Shown: positions 1-8,627 of the stretch, in pieces
Layout: each line of letters opens with the position of its first letter
How positions within the stretch are numbered: position 1 is the first letter of the stretch
Source: Nitrososphaerales archaeon
Lineage (GTDB): Archaea; Thermoproteota; Nitrososphaeria; Nitrososphaerales; Gagatemarchaeaceae
NCBI GenBank assembly: GCA_030038395.1
Contig: JASHOZ010000051.1
Location: forward strand, 1-55,709
DNA: 55,709 nt
Direction: 5' to 3'
The notes under the pieces: generated by a model
What the model was told of the DNA's origin: nothing
What the model saw: the letters and a program-made list of their open reading frames with translations, nothing else
Database searches by the model: none
Translations under genes and position numbers: made by a program

Positions 1-196
1 TGTTGATCAGCAGCCCGGCCACGATCGCGGTGTAGGTCGCACCTCCGGGACCGAGGAGGATGAAGCTGAGGCCCAACAGCGTCGCCTCCACAACGACCAA
101 GAGGTCGGTGATGGGCGGCGGGAGGATGGCTCCCATGACAAGCGAGATTATGACTCCGAACAAGGCAGCGGTCGCTAGCTTCCTTGTGTCGGCCAC
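1..196 (-). CDS. ECF-transporter S-component-like membrane protein (partial)
   Basis: The reading frame leaves the window at base 1, so only about 65 N-terminal residues are visible. It opens at a GTG (194-196) with a short polar stretch (VADTRKLATAA). A hydrophobic helix then leads to a PPP segment, followed by a second helix and a Gly/Ala-rich turn. This layout resembles the substrate-binding S subunits of ECF vitamin transporters, but too little is visible for a substrate. A TATA-like box at 220-228 on the minus strand lies about 28 nt upstream, so the transcript is probably leaderless. The gene is divergent from a BtuF-like receptor. Family assignment is by resemblance only. Confidence 0.5.
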   Translation of the reverse strand, partial: MADTRKLATAALFGVIISLVMGAILPPPITDLLVVVEATLLGLSFILLGPGGATYTAIVAGLLIN

Positions 197-219
197 GGTC
201 GCAGGCCGGTCGAACGAGG

Positions 220-228
220 ATATTTAAC
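220..228 (-). promoter_or_regulatory. TATA box for the partial membrane gene
   Basis: The minus strand reads GTTAAATAT, centred about 28 nt upstream of the GTG at 196. This is the archaeal TATA-to-start distance for a leaderless mRNA. Confidence 0.55.
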
Positions 229-293
229 GTTAGTTACACAGAATCGCCTTCCAAAGGCAAACCCTATTCCCCATCCGTGCATCCCCCGCGCAG

Positions 294-1130
294 TTGGTCA
301 AGCTCTACAACGAGGTGTTGGGCGCGGAGGTGGACTTGCCCGACGCTCCTGCGAGAATCGTGAGCTTCAGCCCTGCAGCGACCGAGACCGTCTTCCGGAT
401 AGGCCTCGGCGACGCCGTCGTCGGCGTCTCAGCCTTCTGCGCCCGTCCGCATGAAGCCAGCCTCAAGAGAAGGGTCGGAAGCTACAACACGGTGAGCAAG
501 GAGGTCCTCGATGGGATCAGGCCCGATCTCATTCTCACCGTCACAGGATACCAGAGGGACTTCGCGCTTGCAATGTCGAAACGCTACCCAGTATACCCAC
601 TGGAACTCCCCGTTTCTGTGGCCGGCATCGTCGACTTCGTGGTGAAAGTGGGGCTCGTCGTGGGGCTGCCGGATGAGGCGAGGGAGTTGGCGTCGTCGAT
701 GATTAGGCAGCTCTCGCGAATCCCTCCCGCGAAAGGCGTGAGGACGTATGTGGAGATCGATCTCGGCGGCCCGACCAGCTTCGGCGCTCACAGCTACATC
801 ACGGACGCGATCAGACTGCTTGGGTGCAGCAGCATCTTCGAAACCGAAAGGTGCGAGTGGCTGCGGCCTGACTTGAATCTCGTGCTTGAGGGCGACCCAG
901 ACGCGGTCGTCTATGAGGCCAAGATGTACTCCAAGTTCGTGGAAGGTGACCTGCGGAAGCTGATCGAATCCAGGGGATGGAAGGAGATGAGGGCGGTAGC
1001 GAACGGAAACCTCTTCCTGACGCCGGGGCCTCTCGACTTCCTTGCGCATCACGGGCCCTCGTTCATAACCGAAGTGATGCCCTGGCTGTCGCAACGTCTG
1101 ATTGGTGCAGGAGAGCGGTTGGGGAGGTGA
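294..1130 (+). CDS. BtuF/FecB-like metal-chelate receptor domain, no signal peptide
   Basis: A 278-residue protein with the helical-backbone periplasmic-binding fold. The N-terminal lobe contains the typical RIVSFSPAATETVFRIGLGD and VVGVSAFC segments. A DGIRPDLILT strand, a long central helix and a C-terminal lobe (YVEIDLGGPTSFG, WLRPDLNLVL) follow. Family members bind cobalamin, haem or siderophores for ABC importers. No signal peptide or lipobox is visible: the TTG start leads straight into the domain, and the in-frame sequence back to about base 228 has no ATG, GTG or TTG. It is therefore probably cytosolic. The sarcosine-oxidase gene begins 10 nt downstream behind GGGGAGGTGA, so the two are likely cotranscribed. 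Confidence 0.75.
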   Translation: MVKLYNEVLGAEVDLPDAPARIVSFSPAATETVFRIGLGDAVVGVSAFCARPHEASLKRRVGSYNTVSKEVLDGIRPDLILTVTGYQRDFALAMSKRYPVYPLELPVSVAGIVDFVVKVGLVVGLPDEARELASSMIRQLSRIPPAKGVRTYVEIDLGGPTSFGAHSYITDAIRLLGCSSIFETERCEWLRPDLNLVLEGDPDAVVYEAKMYSKFVEGDLRKLIESRGWKEMRAVANGNLFLTPGPLDFLAHHGPSFITEVMPWLSQRLIGAGERLGR

Positions 1131-1140
1131 CGAAGCGAGC

Positions 1141-2271
1141 ATGCGTCACTTTGACGCCGTCGTAGTGGGTTCTGGGGCGATGGGCTCGTTCGCCAGCTAC
1201 AATCTTGCCAAGAGGGGACTCAGGGTCCTTACGCTCGAACGGTTCAGCCTGAACCACGACAGAGGTTCTTCGCATGGTCAGACAAGGATCATCAGGCTCG
1301 CCTACTACGAGGACGAGCGCTACGTCCCTCTCCTGAAGAGGGCGCTTGCCGCGTGGAGAGAGCTGGAAGAGCTGTCGGGAAGGCGACTGCTGACCATGAC
1401 GGGAGGGTTGATGATTGGGAGGCCCGATGGGGAACTCGTGAGCGGCGTTTTGAGGAGTGCCAAGGTCCACGGGCTCCCGCACAGGGTGATGTCGTCCGCT
1501 GAAGCGACGGAGGAGTACAGCGCCTTCGAGCTAGACGAAGGCGTCTCGGTGGTGCAGGAGCAGAACGCGGGAATCCTGTATCCGGAAGCGTGCATCGAAG
1601 CAGCACACAGCATGGCTGCAGCCGCAGGGTGCGAGTTCCACTTCTCCGAACCCGCGACCCGCTGGCACAGAGAGGGCGACCGCCTTGTCGTCGACACGCA
1701 GCAGGGCGAGTACAACGCCGACAGAGTCGTCCTGGCGGCGGGCGCATGGAACACGTCCTTCGTCGGCGGCGCCATTCCCCTGGAGTGCGAGCGCCAAGTC
1801 CCGTTCTGGTTCCCCTCGACGGGAAAGAGGTGCTTCTTTCCCGATGAGATGCCTGTCTTCATTCTCGAGGAGGACCGCTCGCGCTTCTTCTACGGCATCC
1901 CGGACGTCGGGCACGGCGTCAAGGTGGCTCGGTCTCACCAGGGGCGAGTCGTCGACCCCGACTACGTGGACAGGGGAGTGAGCGAAGAGGACTTGGCCCC
2001 TGTGGAAGGGTTCGTGGCCCACAGGCTCCCAGAGCTCGGAAGGGTGCCAGTCGCTTCAGCATCGTGCCTCTACACCAACACGCCGGACAGAAATTTCGTC
2101 GTCGGGACCCACCCGTACGACCGCGCCGTGGTCGTGGTCAGCGCGTGTTCCGGACATGGCTTCAAGTTCGCGAGCGTACTCGGGGAGGTGGTGGCTGACA
2201 TAGCATCCGACCGAGCAGCACCCTATGACATCTCTTTCCTTGGCGCCGACCGATTCCTGGCGCGTCGCTGA
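1141..2271 (+). CDS. solA: FAD-dependent sarcosine / N-methyl amino-acid oxidase
   Basis: A 376-residue DAO-family flavoprotein of the monomeric sarcosine oxidase/N-methyltryptophan oxidase type. It would oxidise an N-methylated amino acid to the amine, formaldehyde and H2O2. The dinucleotide-binding motif VVVGSGAMGS lies at residues 7-16. The segment CLYTNTPDRNF near residue 309 matches the MSOX CMYTVTPDE region, whose Cys carries covalent FAD, and SGHGFK near the C-terminus is also conserved. ATG 1141 was chosen because GGGGAGGTGA lies 10 nt upstream and the mononucleotide fold starts immediately. The 3' end overlaps the convergent hyuB by 49 bp. Substrate is uncertain; sarcosine fits the neighbouring hydantoinase genes. 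Confidence 0.8.
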   Translation: MRHFDAVVVGSGAMGSFASYNLAKRGLRVLTLERFSLNHDRGSSHGQTRIIRLAYYEDERYVPLLKRALAAWRELEELSGRRLLTMTGGLMIGRPDGELVSGVLRSAKVHGLPHRVMSSAEATEEYSAFELDEGVSVVQEQNAGILYPEACIEAAHSMAAAAGCEFHFSEPATRWHREGDRLVVDTQQGEYNADRVVLAAGAWNTSFVGGAIPLECERQVPFWFPSTGKRCFFPDEMPVFILEEDRSRFFYGIPDVGHGVKVARSHQGRVVDPDYVDRGVSEEDLAPVEGFVAHRLPELGRVPVASASCLYTNTPDRNFVVGTHPYDRAVVVVSACSGHGFKFASVLGEVVADIASDRAAPYDISFLGADRFLARR

Positions 2272-3935
2272 GCAGCTCCGGCCCTCGTGCCATAAGCCCG
2301 CCTCGCTCGGGCGGGCGACAACAGCTCATCCTCAAGGTCTGAGGCGACAGCCGAAGCGCTGCGCTTGGACGGGGGCCCATATCCCCCTCCCCCCGCCGTC
2401 CATATCTCCACGACATCTCCGCCGCTGAGGGTGAGTCTGGACTTCGATGGGACGCTCGTTCTCTTCCCCCTATGAGCGAGCGTGACCCTCGTCCCTTCTC
2501 CATCCTGCCCGCCCAAGAGACCCCACGGACGGTGCCGCTCCCTCTCTGCCACGACGGTGAACGCCGTCCCGTCAGCGAGCGCCCTATACGCCCTGACCAA
2601 GCCGGAGCCGCCCCTGCGTTCACCCGCGCCCCCGCTGTCTGGTCTGAACTCATACCGGACCAGCATGATAGGATACGACCTCTCGAACTCTTCGATCGGC
2701 GTGTTCAGCGTGTTTGTCATGTTGCACTGGATGCCGTCAATACCGTCGAACCCCCGGCGTCCCCCGAGCCCCACCCCTATCGTCTCGTAGAACGCCCAGG
2801 GGCGTCCTCGAAATGTCCCCCCAGCCATCACGTTGTTCATCGAGCCCCCCGCAGCCGCTGGGACCAAGCCAGGCGCCGCATCGGCGAAAGCTCTGAACAG
2901 GACATCAGCGTTCCTTTGGCTCGTCTCCACGTTCCCACCCCCCACTGGATGGGGGCGGTCGGGATTGAGCAGACACCCTGCAGGCGCCTTGACGCTGATT
3001 GCAGAGAACGCCCCGTGGTTTGCAGGGATGTCGCTGCCGAGCAAGCATCTTAACACGAAATAGACCCCCGACAGCGTCACGCCGAAGACGGCGTTCAGCG
3101 GGTAGTCCACCTGTGCGTCGGTGCCCTGATAGTCGACCTCGATCCCCTTTCGCGACACGGTGACCTTCGACGCGAGCCTGAGGTCCTCTCCGTGCACCCC
3201 CTCGAGGAAGTCGCGTGCGGAGTATGTGCCAGGGGTCAGCCCAGCCATCCTCGTCGACGCCATGGCTCTCGAGTGCGCGAACGCGTCGTCGGAAGCCTCC
3301 CTGAATTCCTCCAGACCGTACTTCGCGATTGCCGCGCCAACCCTTCTGGCTCCAGTGAAGTTGGCCGCCACCTGTGCCTTGATGTCTCCCTTCCTCTCTC
3401 GCGGCGTCCTCGAGTGGGACGAGAACCTTGCGACGGTCTTTTCCACTATCTCGGACTTCCTCACGAGATACGCCGGCTCGAGGACGAACCCTTCTTCCTG
3501 GAGAGTCGTCGCGTCCATCGAAATGCTCCCTGGCGACACCCCTCCCACATCTGCGTGATGGGCCTTGTTGACGACGAGGGCCGCGAGCTCGCCCTTGTGG
3601 TAGATTGGAGCCACGACGGTGAGGTCGTTCAGGTGCGTCCCGGTGACGTAGGGGTCGTTCGACGCGACCATCGACCCTTCCTCAATGTCGACCCCCGAAC
3701 TGCGGCAGGCGTCCATCATATTGCGGAGCCCCCAGGGAAGAGAGCCTAGATGCACGGGGATGTGCTCTGCCTGCGCCAGCAGCCTCCCTTCCCTGTCGAA
3801 TACTGCCGCCGAGTGATCCATCCTCTCCCTGATGTTTGGGGAGAAGGCGGTATTCCGGAGTGCAAGCCCCATCTCCTCGCTGGCGTATGCGAGCGAGTTG
3901 CTGATCACCTGCAGAGTGACGCGGTCAGTTGTCAC
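2223..3935 (-). CDS. hyuB: Hydantoinase/oxoprolinase subunit B (HyuB)
   Basis: A 570-residue HyuB/acetone-carboxylase-alpha family subunit, which with HyuA forms an ATP-dependent N-methylhydantoinase or 5-oxoprolinase. Family landmarks are the N-terminal NTAFSPNIRERMD, MVASNDPYVTGTHL, the NKAHHADVGG metal-binding-like segment, PHPVGGGNVETSQR and a glycine-rich GGGGYGPP end. The GTG start (3935) overlaps the hyuA stop in a GTGA and has GGAGAGGTGAC nearby, which shows translational coupling. Its 3' end overlaps solA on the other strand. Length is normal for the family. The substrate cannot be read from sequence. Confidence 0.85.
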   Translation of the reverse strand: MTTDRVTLQVISNSLAYASEEMGLALRNTAFSPNIRERMDHSAAVFDREGRLLAQAEHIPVHLGSLPWGLRNMMDACRSSGVDIEEGSMVASNDPYVTGTHLNDLTVVAPIYHKGELAALVVNKAHHADVGGVSPGSISMDATTLQEEGFVLEPAYLVRKSEIVEKTVARFSSHSRTPRERKGDIKAQVAANFTGARRVGAAIAKYGLEEFREASDDAFAHSRAMASTRMAGLTPGTYSARDFLEGVHGEDLRLASKVTVSRKGIEVDYQGTDAQVDYPLNAVFGVTLSGVYFVLRCLLGSDIPANHGAFSAISVKAPAGCLLNPDRPHPVGGGNVETSQRNADVLFRAFADAAPGLVPAAAGGSMNNVMAGGTFRGRPWAFYETIGVGLGGRRGFDGIDGIQCNMTNTLNTPIEEFERSYPIMLVRYEFRPDSGGAGERRGGSGLVRAYRALADGTAFTVVAERERHRPWGLLGGQDGEGTRVTLAHRGKRTSVPSKSRLTLSGGDVVEIWTAGGGGYGPPSKRSASAVASDLEDELLSPARARRAYGTRAGAAQRRARNRSAPRKEMS

Positions 3936-6016
3936 CTCTCCACCCTCGTGCCGTAGCTCTCCGCGACCCACTTCCAATCCGGGTTCACCACGAGCGTGGA
4001 GTCGTACTCTTCTATGACGCACGGCCCCCTACCTTCATCCCCGACACGCAACGCGTCTCTCGTGAAGACATCCACCTGCTGCGTTGCCCCGCCGACCCAT
4101 GCGTCCCTCCTGTGCGGAGGGACGCGACGCGCGGGCGCCGCCATGCTCACTCCCTCTGGCTGCGCTCTCGCGGAGCGGGCCTTCACGCCGATGTTCACGA
4201 CCTGGACCGAATCAGAAAGCGAGTAGCCGTAGAGCGCCTTGTGCTTCTCATGGAAGGCCGTTGTCACGCGTTGGTCACCGTCGTACCGCAGCAGCAGCTC
4301 ATGGCCTTGGCCCGCGTACCTCGCTTCAATGAAGAGTTCGCTCGCAAACCGTGGGAACCCCTCTCGGGCCATCTCCCTCTCCACCTCGACCTGCAGCCGT
4401 TCGAACCTTGTCTTCAGACCTCCCGGCGCGGCCATGACCGGCGCAATGAAGGTCCTGGTGACGTCACCGGCCACCAAGCCGTACGCCGAGAAGACGCCGG
4501 CGTGCAGAGGAACAAGGATGCGTCTGACTCCGACCGCCTCCGCCAAGTCACAAGCGTGCACGGGGCCTGCTCCCCCGAAGGCGACCATGTCGAAGTCTCG
4601 CGGGTCGCGCCCTCGCTCGAAGCTGACGATGGAGATCGCCCTAGACATCTCATCGCTGACCAGCCTTATCACGTCCCGAGCGATCTCGGCGATTGGGGCG
4701 CCGTACCTGGAAGACAGACGGCGGAGTGCTCCTACGGCGAGCTCCCCATCGACCTTCATGTTCCCGCCAAGAAGGTGGTCCGGGCTGATGCGCCCCGATA
4801 CGACATCCGCGTCGGTTACTGTGGGCTCGGTCCCTCCCTTGCCGTAGCATGCCGGCCCTGGCTGCGACCCGGCGCTCCTGGGCCCAACCTGGAGCCGGCC
4901 CGCTTCGTCGAGCCACGCTATCGTGCCTCCCCCTGCGCTGACCTCGGCGATGTCGATGAACGAACCTCTCACGGTGTATCCGCTCCCCGTAATCGACCTT
5001 CCGCTGTGGACTCTCCCTGCGGCCTCGAACTCTCTGGTCACGTCCGGACTGGCACCGTCGATCGTGCATGCCTTCGCGGTCGTCCCGCCCATATCGAACG
5101 TGAGCACCCTTGGCAGACCTAGACGTGCCGCGAGCCTGCACGAAGCGACTACGCCTGCCGCGGGTCCCGACTCGATTGTCATGCTAGGACGGGCGGCCGC
5201 CCCCGCAGCCGTGCTCATCCCTCCGTCCGAGTTCATGACGCATAGGGGCGCACGAATCCCGAGCCCGCGAAGAAACGAACTCAGTTCTGAAAGGTAGCCG
5301 GCCATCATGGGGGCGAGGACGGCGTTGACGACCGTGGTGCTCGTCCGCTCGAACTCCCTGTACTCAGGGTCGACCTCGCTCGAGATGCTGACGTGCCCGG
5401 CGTAGCCCTCGGACTTGAGAGCATCCCGCATCAGGCGCTCGTGGGCCGGGTTGGCATAGCTGTTCAGGAAACTGATGGCGACGGCTTCGAACCCTCGCTC
5501 GACGATCAGCCTTGCTACGCCTCTCGCATCCTTCTCGTGCAACGGCTCGATTATGGCGCCGTTGTGTCCGACTCTCCCAGCGACCGTGAGCCTGTCCCTC
5601 CGGCGGACGAGCGGGTCCGGGCGCCTGGTCGACAGGTCATAGAGCTCCGGCCGCCGCTGCCTGCCGATCTCGAGGACGTCCCTGAACCCGCGGTTTGTCA
5701 CCAAGGCCGTCCGCGCCAACCCCGTGCGAGTGAGGAGCGAATTGGTCGCCAGGGTTGTCGCATGAGCCAGCAGGAGGACTTCGTCTGGCCTGATCGACAG
5801 CGCCCTGAGGCCGTGCAAGATGGCCTTCGAAGGCGCGGTCGAGGTCGGCAGCTTCAGTATCTTCAAGGATGCGCTGGAGCTGTCATAGACTACGATGTCG
5901 GTGAAAGTCCCACCCACGTCGACCCCCACCACCACTCGGCGTCTCGCCGTCGTCAGCCCTCTGCTTCGCCCGCGTAACGGCAGGCCGTCGGCTCCCCGCA
6001 CCGCTCTTCGGTTCAA
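3932..6016 (-). CDS. hyuA: Hydantoinase/oxoprolinase subunit A (HyuA)
   Basis: A 694-residue HyuA-type ATPase subunit of the acetate kinase/Hsp70 superfamily. The phosphate-binding loop GVDVGGTFTD lies near residue 31. MTIESGPAAGV and the adenosine/phosphate segment TFDMGGTTAKACTI follow, then AFGGAGPVHACDLA near residue 480. The C-terminal third carries the usual HyuA_C beta domain. The listed start is TTG 6016; GTG 6001 or GTG 5935 (VVVGVDVGG) are alternatives, and the first 20 Arg/Gly-rich residues are not typical of the family. It is cotranscribed with hyuB through a 4-nt overlap. It may use its own promoter (GTTAAC near 6049-6054) rather than dinB readthrough. Confidence 0.85.
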   Translation of the reverse strand: MNRRAVRGADGLPLRGRSRGLTTARRRVVVGVDVGGTFTDIVVYDSSSASLKILKLPTSTAPSKAILHGLRALSIRPDEVLLLAHATTLATNSLLTRTGLARTALVTNRGFRDVLEIGRQRRPELYDLSTRRPDPLVRRRDRLTVAGRVGHNGAIIEPLHEKDARGVARLIVERGFEAVAISFLNSYANPAHERLMRDALKSEGYAGHVSISSEVDPEYREFERTSTTVVNAVLAPMMAGYLSELSSFLRGLGIRAPLCVMNSDGGMSTAAGAAARPSMTIESGPAAGVVASCRLAARLGLPRVLTFDMGGTTAKACTIDGASPDVTREFEAAGRVHSGRSITGSGYTVRGSFIDIAEVSAGGGTIAWLDEAGRLQVGPRSAGSQPGPACYGKGGTEPTVTDADVVSGRISPDHLLGGNMKVDGELAVGALRRLSSRYGAPIAEIARDVIRLVSDEMSRAISIVSFERGRDPRDFDMVAFGGAGPVHACDLAEAVGVRRILVPLHAGVFSAYGLVAGDVTRTFIAPVMAAPGGLKTRFERLQVEVEREMAREGFPRFASELFIEARYAGQGHELLLRYDGDQRVTTAFHEKHKALYGYSLSDSVQVVNIGVKARSARAQPEGVSMAAPARRVPPHRRDAWVGGATQQVDVFTRDALRVGDEGRGPCVIEEYDSTLVVNPDWKWVAESYGTRVER

Positions 6017-6087
6017 CTAAGCTGGCCACAATTCGCCCTTCACCGTAGTTAACGCTTGCTCGACAGCTGCTCGCGTCGGCTGAGCCG

Positions 6088-7179
6088 TCAGGCCTTCATC
6101 CAGTCGTCGAGTCTTGACGGCTCAGAGGAGATGCGCTGCAGGTCAGAAATCCGCACCCCGATGAGCCTGAATGGGCGCTCGGACCCCTCGAACTCGTCGA
6201 GGAGGCTCTTGGCGACTTCCTGGAGGGCCTCCTCGCTGTCGGTGTGGCTCGTCAGTGCCTTTTCCCTCGTATGCGTCTCGAATCCTGTGAATCGCACCTT
6301 GATCCCGGCAACCCTGTATGCGAGCTTTGCCGACCTTGCCCGCCTGGCGAGTTCGGATGCGGCGTCGGAGGCCGCCTGCCTGACGGCCCGGAAGTCCGAT
6401 ACGTCCTCCTTGAACGTCCTTTCCACGCTCAGTGACTTCGGCATCTCCTGCTGCCGAACCTCCACGCTCTCCTCTCCGTGGATGACCCCCCAGAGCCACA
6501 CGCCGTTCTTCCCGAACCATGAGAGAAGCTGCTTCCCGCTCACCTTCTGCAGGTCTCCGATCGTCATGATTCCTCGGGTCTTTAGGAAGTCCTGCGTCTT
6601 CGGACCCACCCCCGGCACGGTCCCGACCGCCAGGGGAGACAGAAAGCCGGGGACGTCGTCGAAGGGGACGACGGTGAGCCCGTCGGGCTTGTTCCTGTCT
6701 GAGGCGATCTTAGCTGCCGACTTGTTAGGGGCCACGCCTACCGAGCATGTGAGCCCGTGCTTCACTCGCACCTGCCCTTTGACGTCTAGCGCCACCCCCT
6801 TCGCAGACTCCTCGTCCGACGCCCTGTCCGACACGTCGAGGAAGGCCTCGTCTATCGATGCCTGCTCGAACCGGTACGCGGAAGCCTTCAGCGTAGACAT
6901 GACCTCCTCCGACACACGCTCGTACAGGCTCCAATCCGGGCTGAGGTAGACGGCGTCCGGACACAGCTTGTATGCTTTCGATATGGGCAGCCCGGACCTG
7001 AGACCGAACCGCCTGGCTTCGTACGAGCACGCCACCACGACGCCCCTCCCCTTCCCTCCTTCCGGGTCTGCGCCTACCACCACTGGGACTCCCCTGAGTC
7101 TCGGTTGCTCCCGCACCTCCGCGGAGACGTAGAACGCGTCCAGGTCGACATGCAGGATAGCCCTGCGCCTGTTCGCCAC
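6088..7179 (-). CDS. dinB: Y-family DNA polymerase IV (DinB/Dpo4)
   Basis: A 363-residue translesion polymerase. Palm motifs are HVDLDAFYVS (metal-binding Asp, with Tyr at the steric-gate position) and ASIDEAFLDV. VACSYEARRFGLRSGLPI forms the fingers. The helix-hairpin-helix thumb (VPGVGPKT) follows, and the little-finger domain starts near residue 240. The C-terminus ends LDDWMKA, reminiscent of the LDKFF PCNA-binding tail of Dpo4. The start is GTG 7179, 7 nt after the stop of the DUF72 gene, so the two form an operon. Length matches archaeal Dpo4. Confidence 0.92.
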   Translation of the reverse strand: MANRRRAILHVDLDAFYVSAEVREQPRLRGVPVVVGADPEGGKGRGVVVACSYEARRFGLRSGLPISKAYKLCPDAVYLSPDWSLYERVSEEVMSTLKASAYRFEQASIDEAFLDVSDRASDEESAKGVALDVKGQVRVKHGLTCSVGVAPNKSAAKIASDRNKPDGLTVVPFDDVPGFLSPLAVGTVPGVGPKTQDFLKTRGIMTIGDLQKVSGKQLLSWFGKNGVWLWGVIHGEESVEVRQQEMPKSLSVERTFKEDVSDFRAVRQAASDAASELARRARSAKLAYRVAGIKVRFTGFETHTREKALTSHTDSEEALQEVAKSLLDEFEGSERPFRLIGVRISDLQRISSEPSRLDDWMKA

Positions 7180-7186
7180 GGCCTAG

Positions 7187-7990
7187 CTACCCCCCGAACA
7201 GCGTGGTCTGCTCGGTCCCCTGCGAGCGCCAGTTCAGCTCCATGAGTCCGAGCAGCCGGCGGAACTCGTTCCCTGACTCGGGGCTGAAACCAGCAAAGTG
7301 GTTGTTGAAGAAGACGTACCCGTCCTCGAACTTGTCGGACTTGTCCCTGACGATGTCGGCCCACCTCTGCATGTCCTCCGACCTGTCCTTCTGCACCGTC
7401 CCGAAGTCGGTGATCTCCCTGTCCCCGACCATGCGGAGATAGACGAAGTCTGCCGTCACTTCAGGGGGCGTCTCGAGATACTGGTTGAGCGACCAGACCA
7501 TGGCTATGTTGCTCTCCCGCAGGAGCGCGTACATCTCCGGCGAGAACCACGACTTGTGCCTGAACTCGATGGCGTGGCGGAACTCCGGGCTGAGCTTCGA
7601 GATGAACTCCTTCATCGTCTCCATATGAGTGCTGGCCTTGACGGAAGGAGGAAGTTGTATTGCTATCGGCCCGAGCTTCTCCTTCAGCTTGCTCACGACG
7701 CTGTAGAAGTACAGCAGCGTGGAGTCGATGCCCTCAAGCTTGTTCTCGTGGGTAACCTTCTTCGGAAGCTTAGGCGAGAAGGTGAAGCCAGGGGGTGTGC
7801 CCCTGCTCCACTGGGTTATCATCGACGGACTCGGAATCCGGTAGAAACTGGAGTCGATCTCGACGCAGTTGAACACGCTCGAATAGAACTTGAGGTAGTC
7901 CCTCGCTGGCAGGTCCTTGGGATAGAACGGTCCCGCCCAGTCCTTGTAAGACCAGCCGCTGCACCCAATCCTCAGCCCTTCCAGCTTCAA
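7187..7990 (-). CDS. DUF72 (YecE-like) TIM-barrel protein
   Basis: A 267-residue DUF72 protein with the family's N-terminal GCSGWSYKDWAGPFYP. Other family segments are EIDSSFYRIP, FTFSPKLPKKVTH, IQLPPS, AIEFRHKSW and VYFFNNHFAGFSP-like strands of the TIM barrel. The biochemical role of DUF72 is unknown; it often sits near DNA-repair genes, and here dinB follows after 7 nt. The last residues, QTTLFGG, resemble the first half of a PCNA-interacting QxxLxxFF box but lack the two aromatic residues. A TATA-like box (8016-8023, minus) about 28 nt from the ATG suggests a leaderless transcript. Confidence 0.85.
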   Translation of the reverse strand: MKLEGLRIGCSGWSYKDWAGPFYPKDLPARDYLKFYSSVFNCVEIDSSFYRIPSPSMITQWSRGTPPGFTFSPKLPKKVTHENKLEGIDSTLLYFYSVVSKLKEKLGPIAIQLPPSVKASTHMETMKEFISKLSPEFRHAIEFRHKSWFSPEMYALLRESNIAMVWSLNQYLETPPEVTADFVYLRMVGDREITDFGTVQKDRSEDMQRWADIVRDKSDKFEDGYVFFNNHFAGFSPESGNEFRRLLGLMELNWRSQGTEQTTLFGG

Positions 7991-8015
7991 TGTGCTTGCC
8001 GCGGGGCGGGCCGGC

Positions 8016-8023
8016 GATAAAAG
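8016..8023 (-). promoter_or_regulatory. TATA box for the DUF72-dinB operon
   Basis: CTTTTATC on the minus strand, centred about 28 nt from ATG 7990. It lies back to back with the plus-strand box at 8030-8038, so this intergenic stretch drives both directions. Confidence 0.5.
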
Positions 8024-8029
8024 CTCTCA

Positions 8030-8038
8030 ATATTTATA
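8030..8038 (+). promoter_or_regulatory. TATA box for the coiled-coil/SPFH operon
   Basis: ATATTTATA, the most AT-rich segment in the intergenic region, lies about 22 nt upstream of ATG 8056. Confidence 0.55.
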
Positions 8039-8055
8039 TCGATGCGGAGCGGCGA

Positions 8056-8610
8056 ATGACCGAACCTTCCTTGTCTCAGGGGAGTCCCGACATCAGGCAG
8101 CAGGTGGATGACAACAGGGGCGCGATGAAGAAGCTCGAGCTTCTGATACCGGGCCTCAGAGGGTACAGGACGAAGGAGGACCTCAGAGTATCTGACGAGA
8201 TGCTCCGGAACCAGGTGGCCGACAGGATGGACAAGGCGAAGACGAATTTGGACCTTCTCAGGAAACAGATGGCCGCCGGAGCCGACTTCACCAACCTGAC
8301 TAGCGTCGGGTCGCTTATCGCCCAAGTGCAGACCCTCAGCGGCGAGATAAGGCACGCCGCCCAGGGATACGCCGGGTGGGTTGCGCCCATCCAAGTCAAC
8401 GAGGACAAGCTGAACAAACTCTACGAGTACGACTACTCGTTCGTGACTGCTGTGTTCCAGCTCGAGGCGTCTACCGGGGGCCTGAGTTACGACAGCACCA
8501 ACCCGGGTTCGGTGCAGGTCGCCCTGGGGCAGCTCTCGAAGTCGATTGCCGACATCAGGCAGAAGTGGTCGTTGCGGCTGGAGACGATAGAAGGGATAGC
8601 CGTACAGTAG
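8056..8610 (+). CDS. Helical coiled-coil protein, partner of the SPFH/zinc-ribbon protein
   Basis: A 184-residue soluble, strongly alpha-helical protein with heptad-like stretches (for example NRGAMKKLELLIPG, QVADRMDKAKTNLDLL and LIAQVQTLSGEI). It has no membrane segment or known motif, and I do not recognise a family. ATG 8056 was chosen because a TATA box lies about 22 nt upstream; an in-frame upstream extension would start before the promoter. The SPFH/zinc-ribbon gene begins 17 nt after the stop, so the two form an operon and the proteins may act together. Function unknown. Confidence 0.75.
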   Translation: MTEPSLSQGSPDIRQQVDDNRGAMKKLELLIPGLRGYRTKEDLRVSDEMLRNQVADRMDKAKTNLDLLRKQMAAGADFTNLTSVGSLIAQVQTLSGEIRHAAQGYAGWVAPIQVNEDKLNKLYEYDYSFVTAVFQLEASTGGLSYDSTNPGSVQVALGQLSKSIADIRQKWSLRLETIEGIAVQ

Positions 8611-8627
8611 CGTGAGAGTGACAGCGA

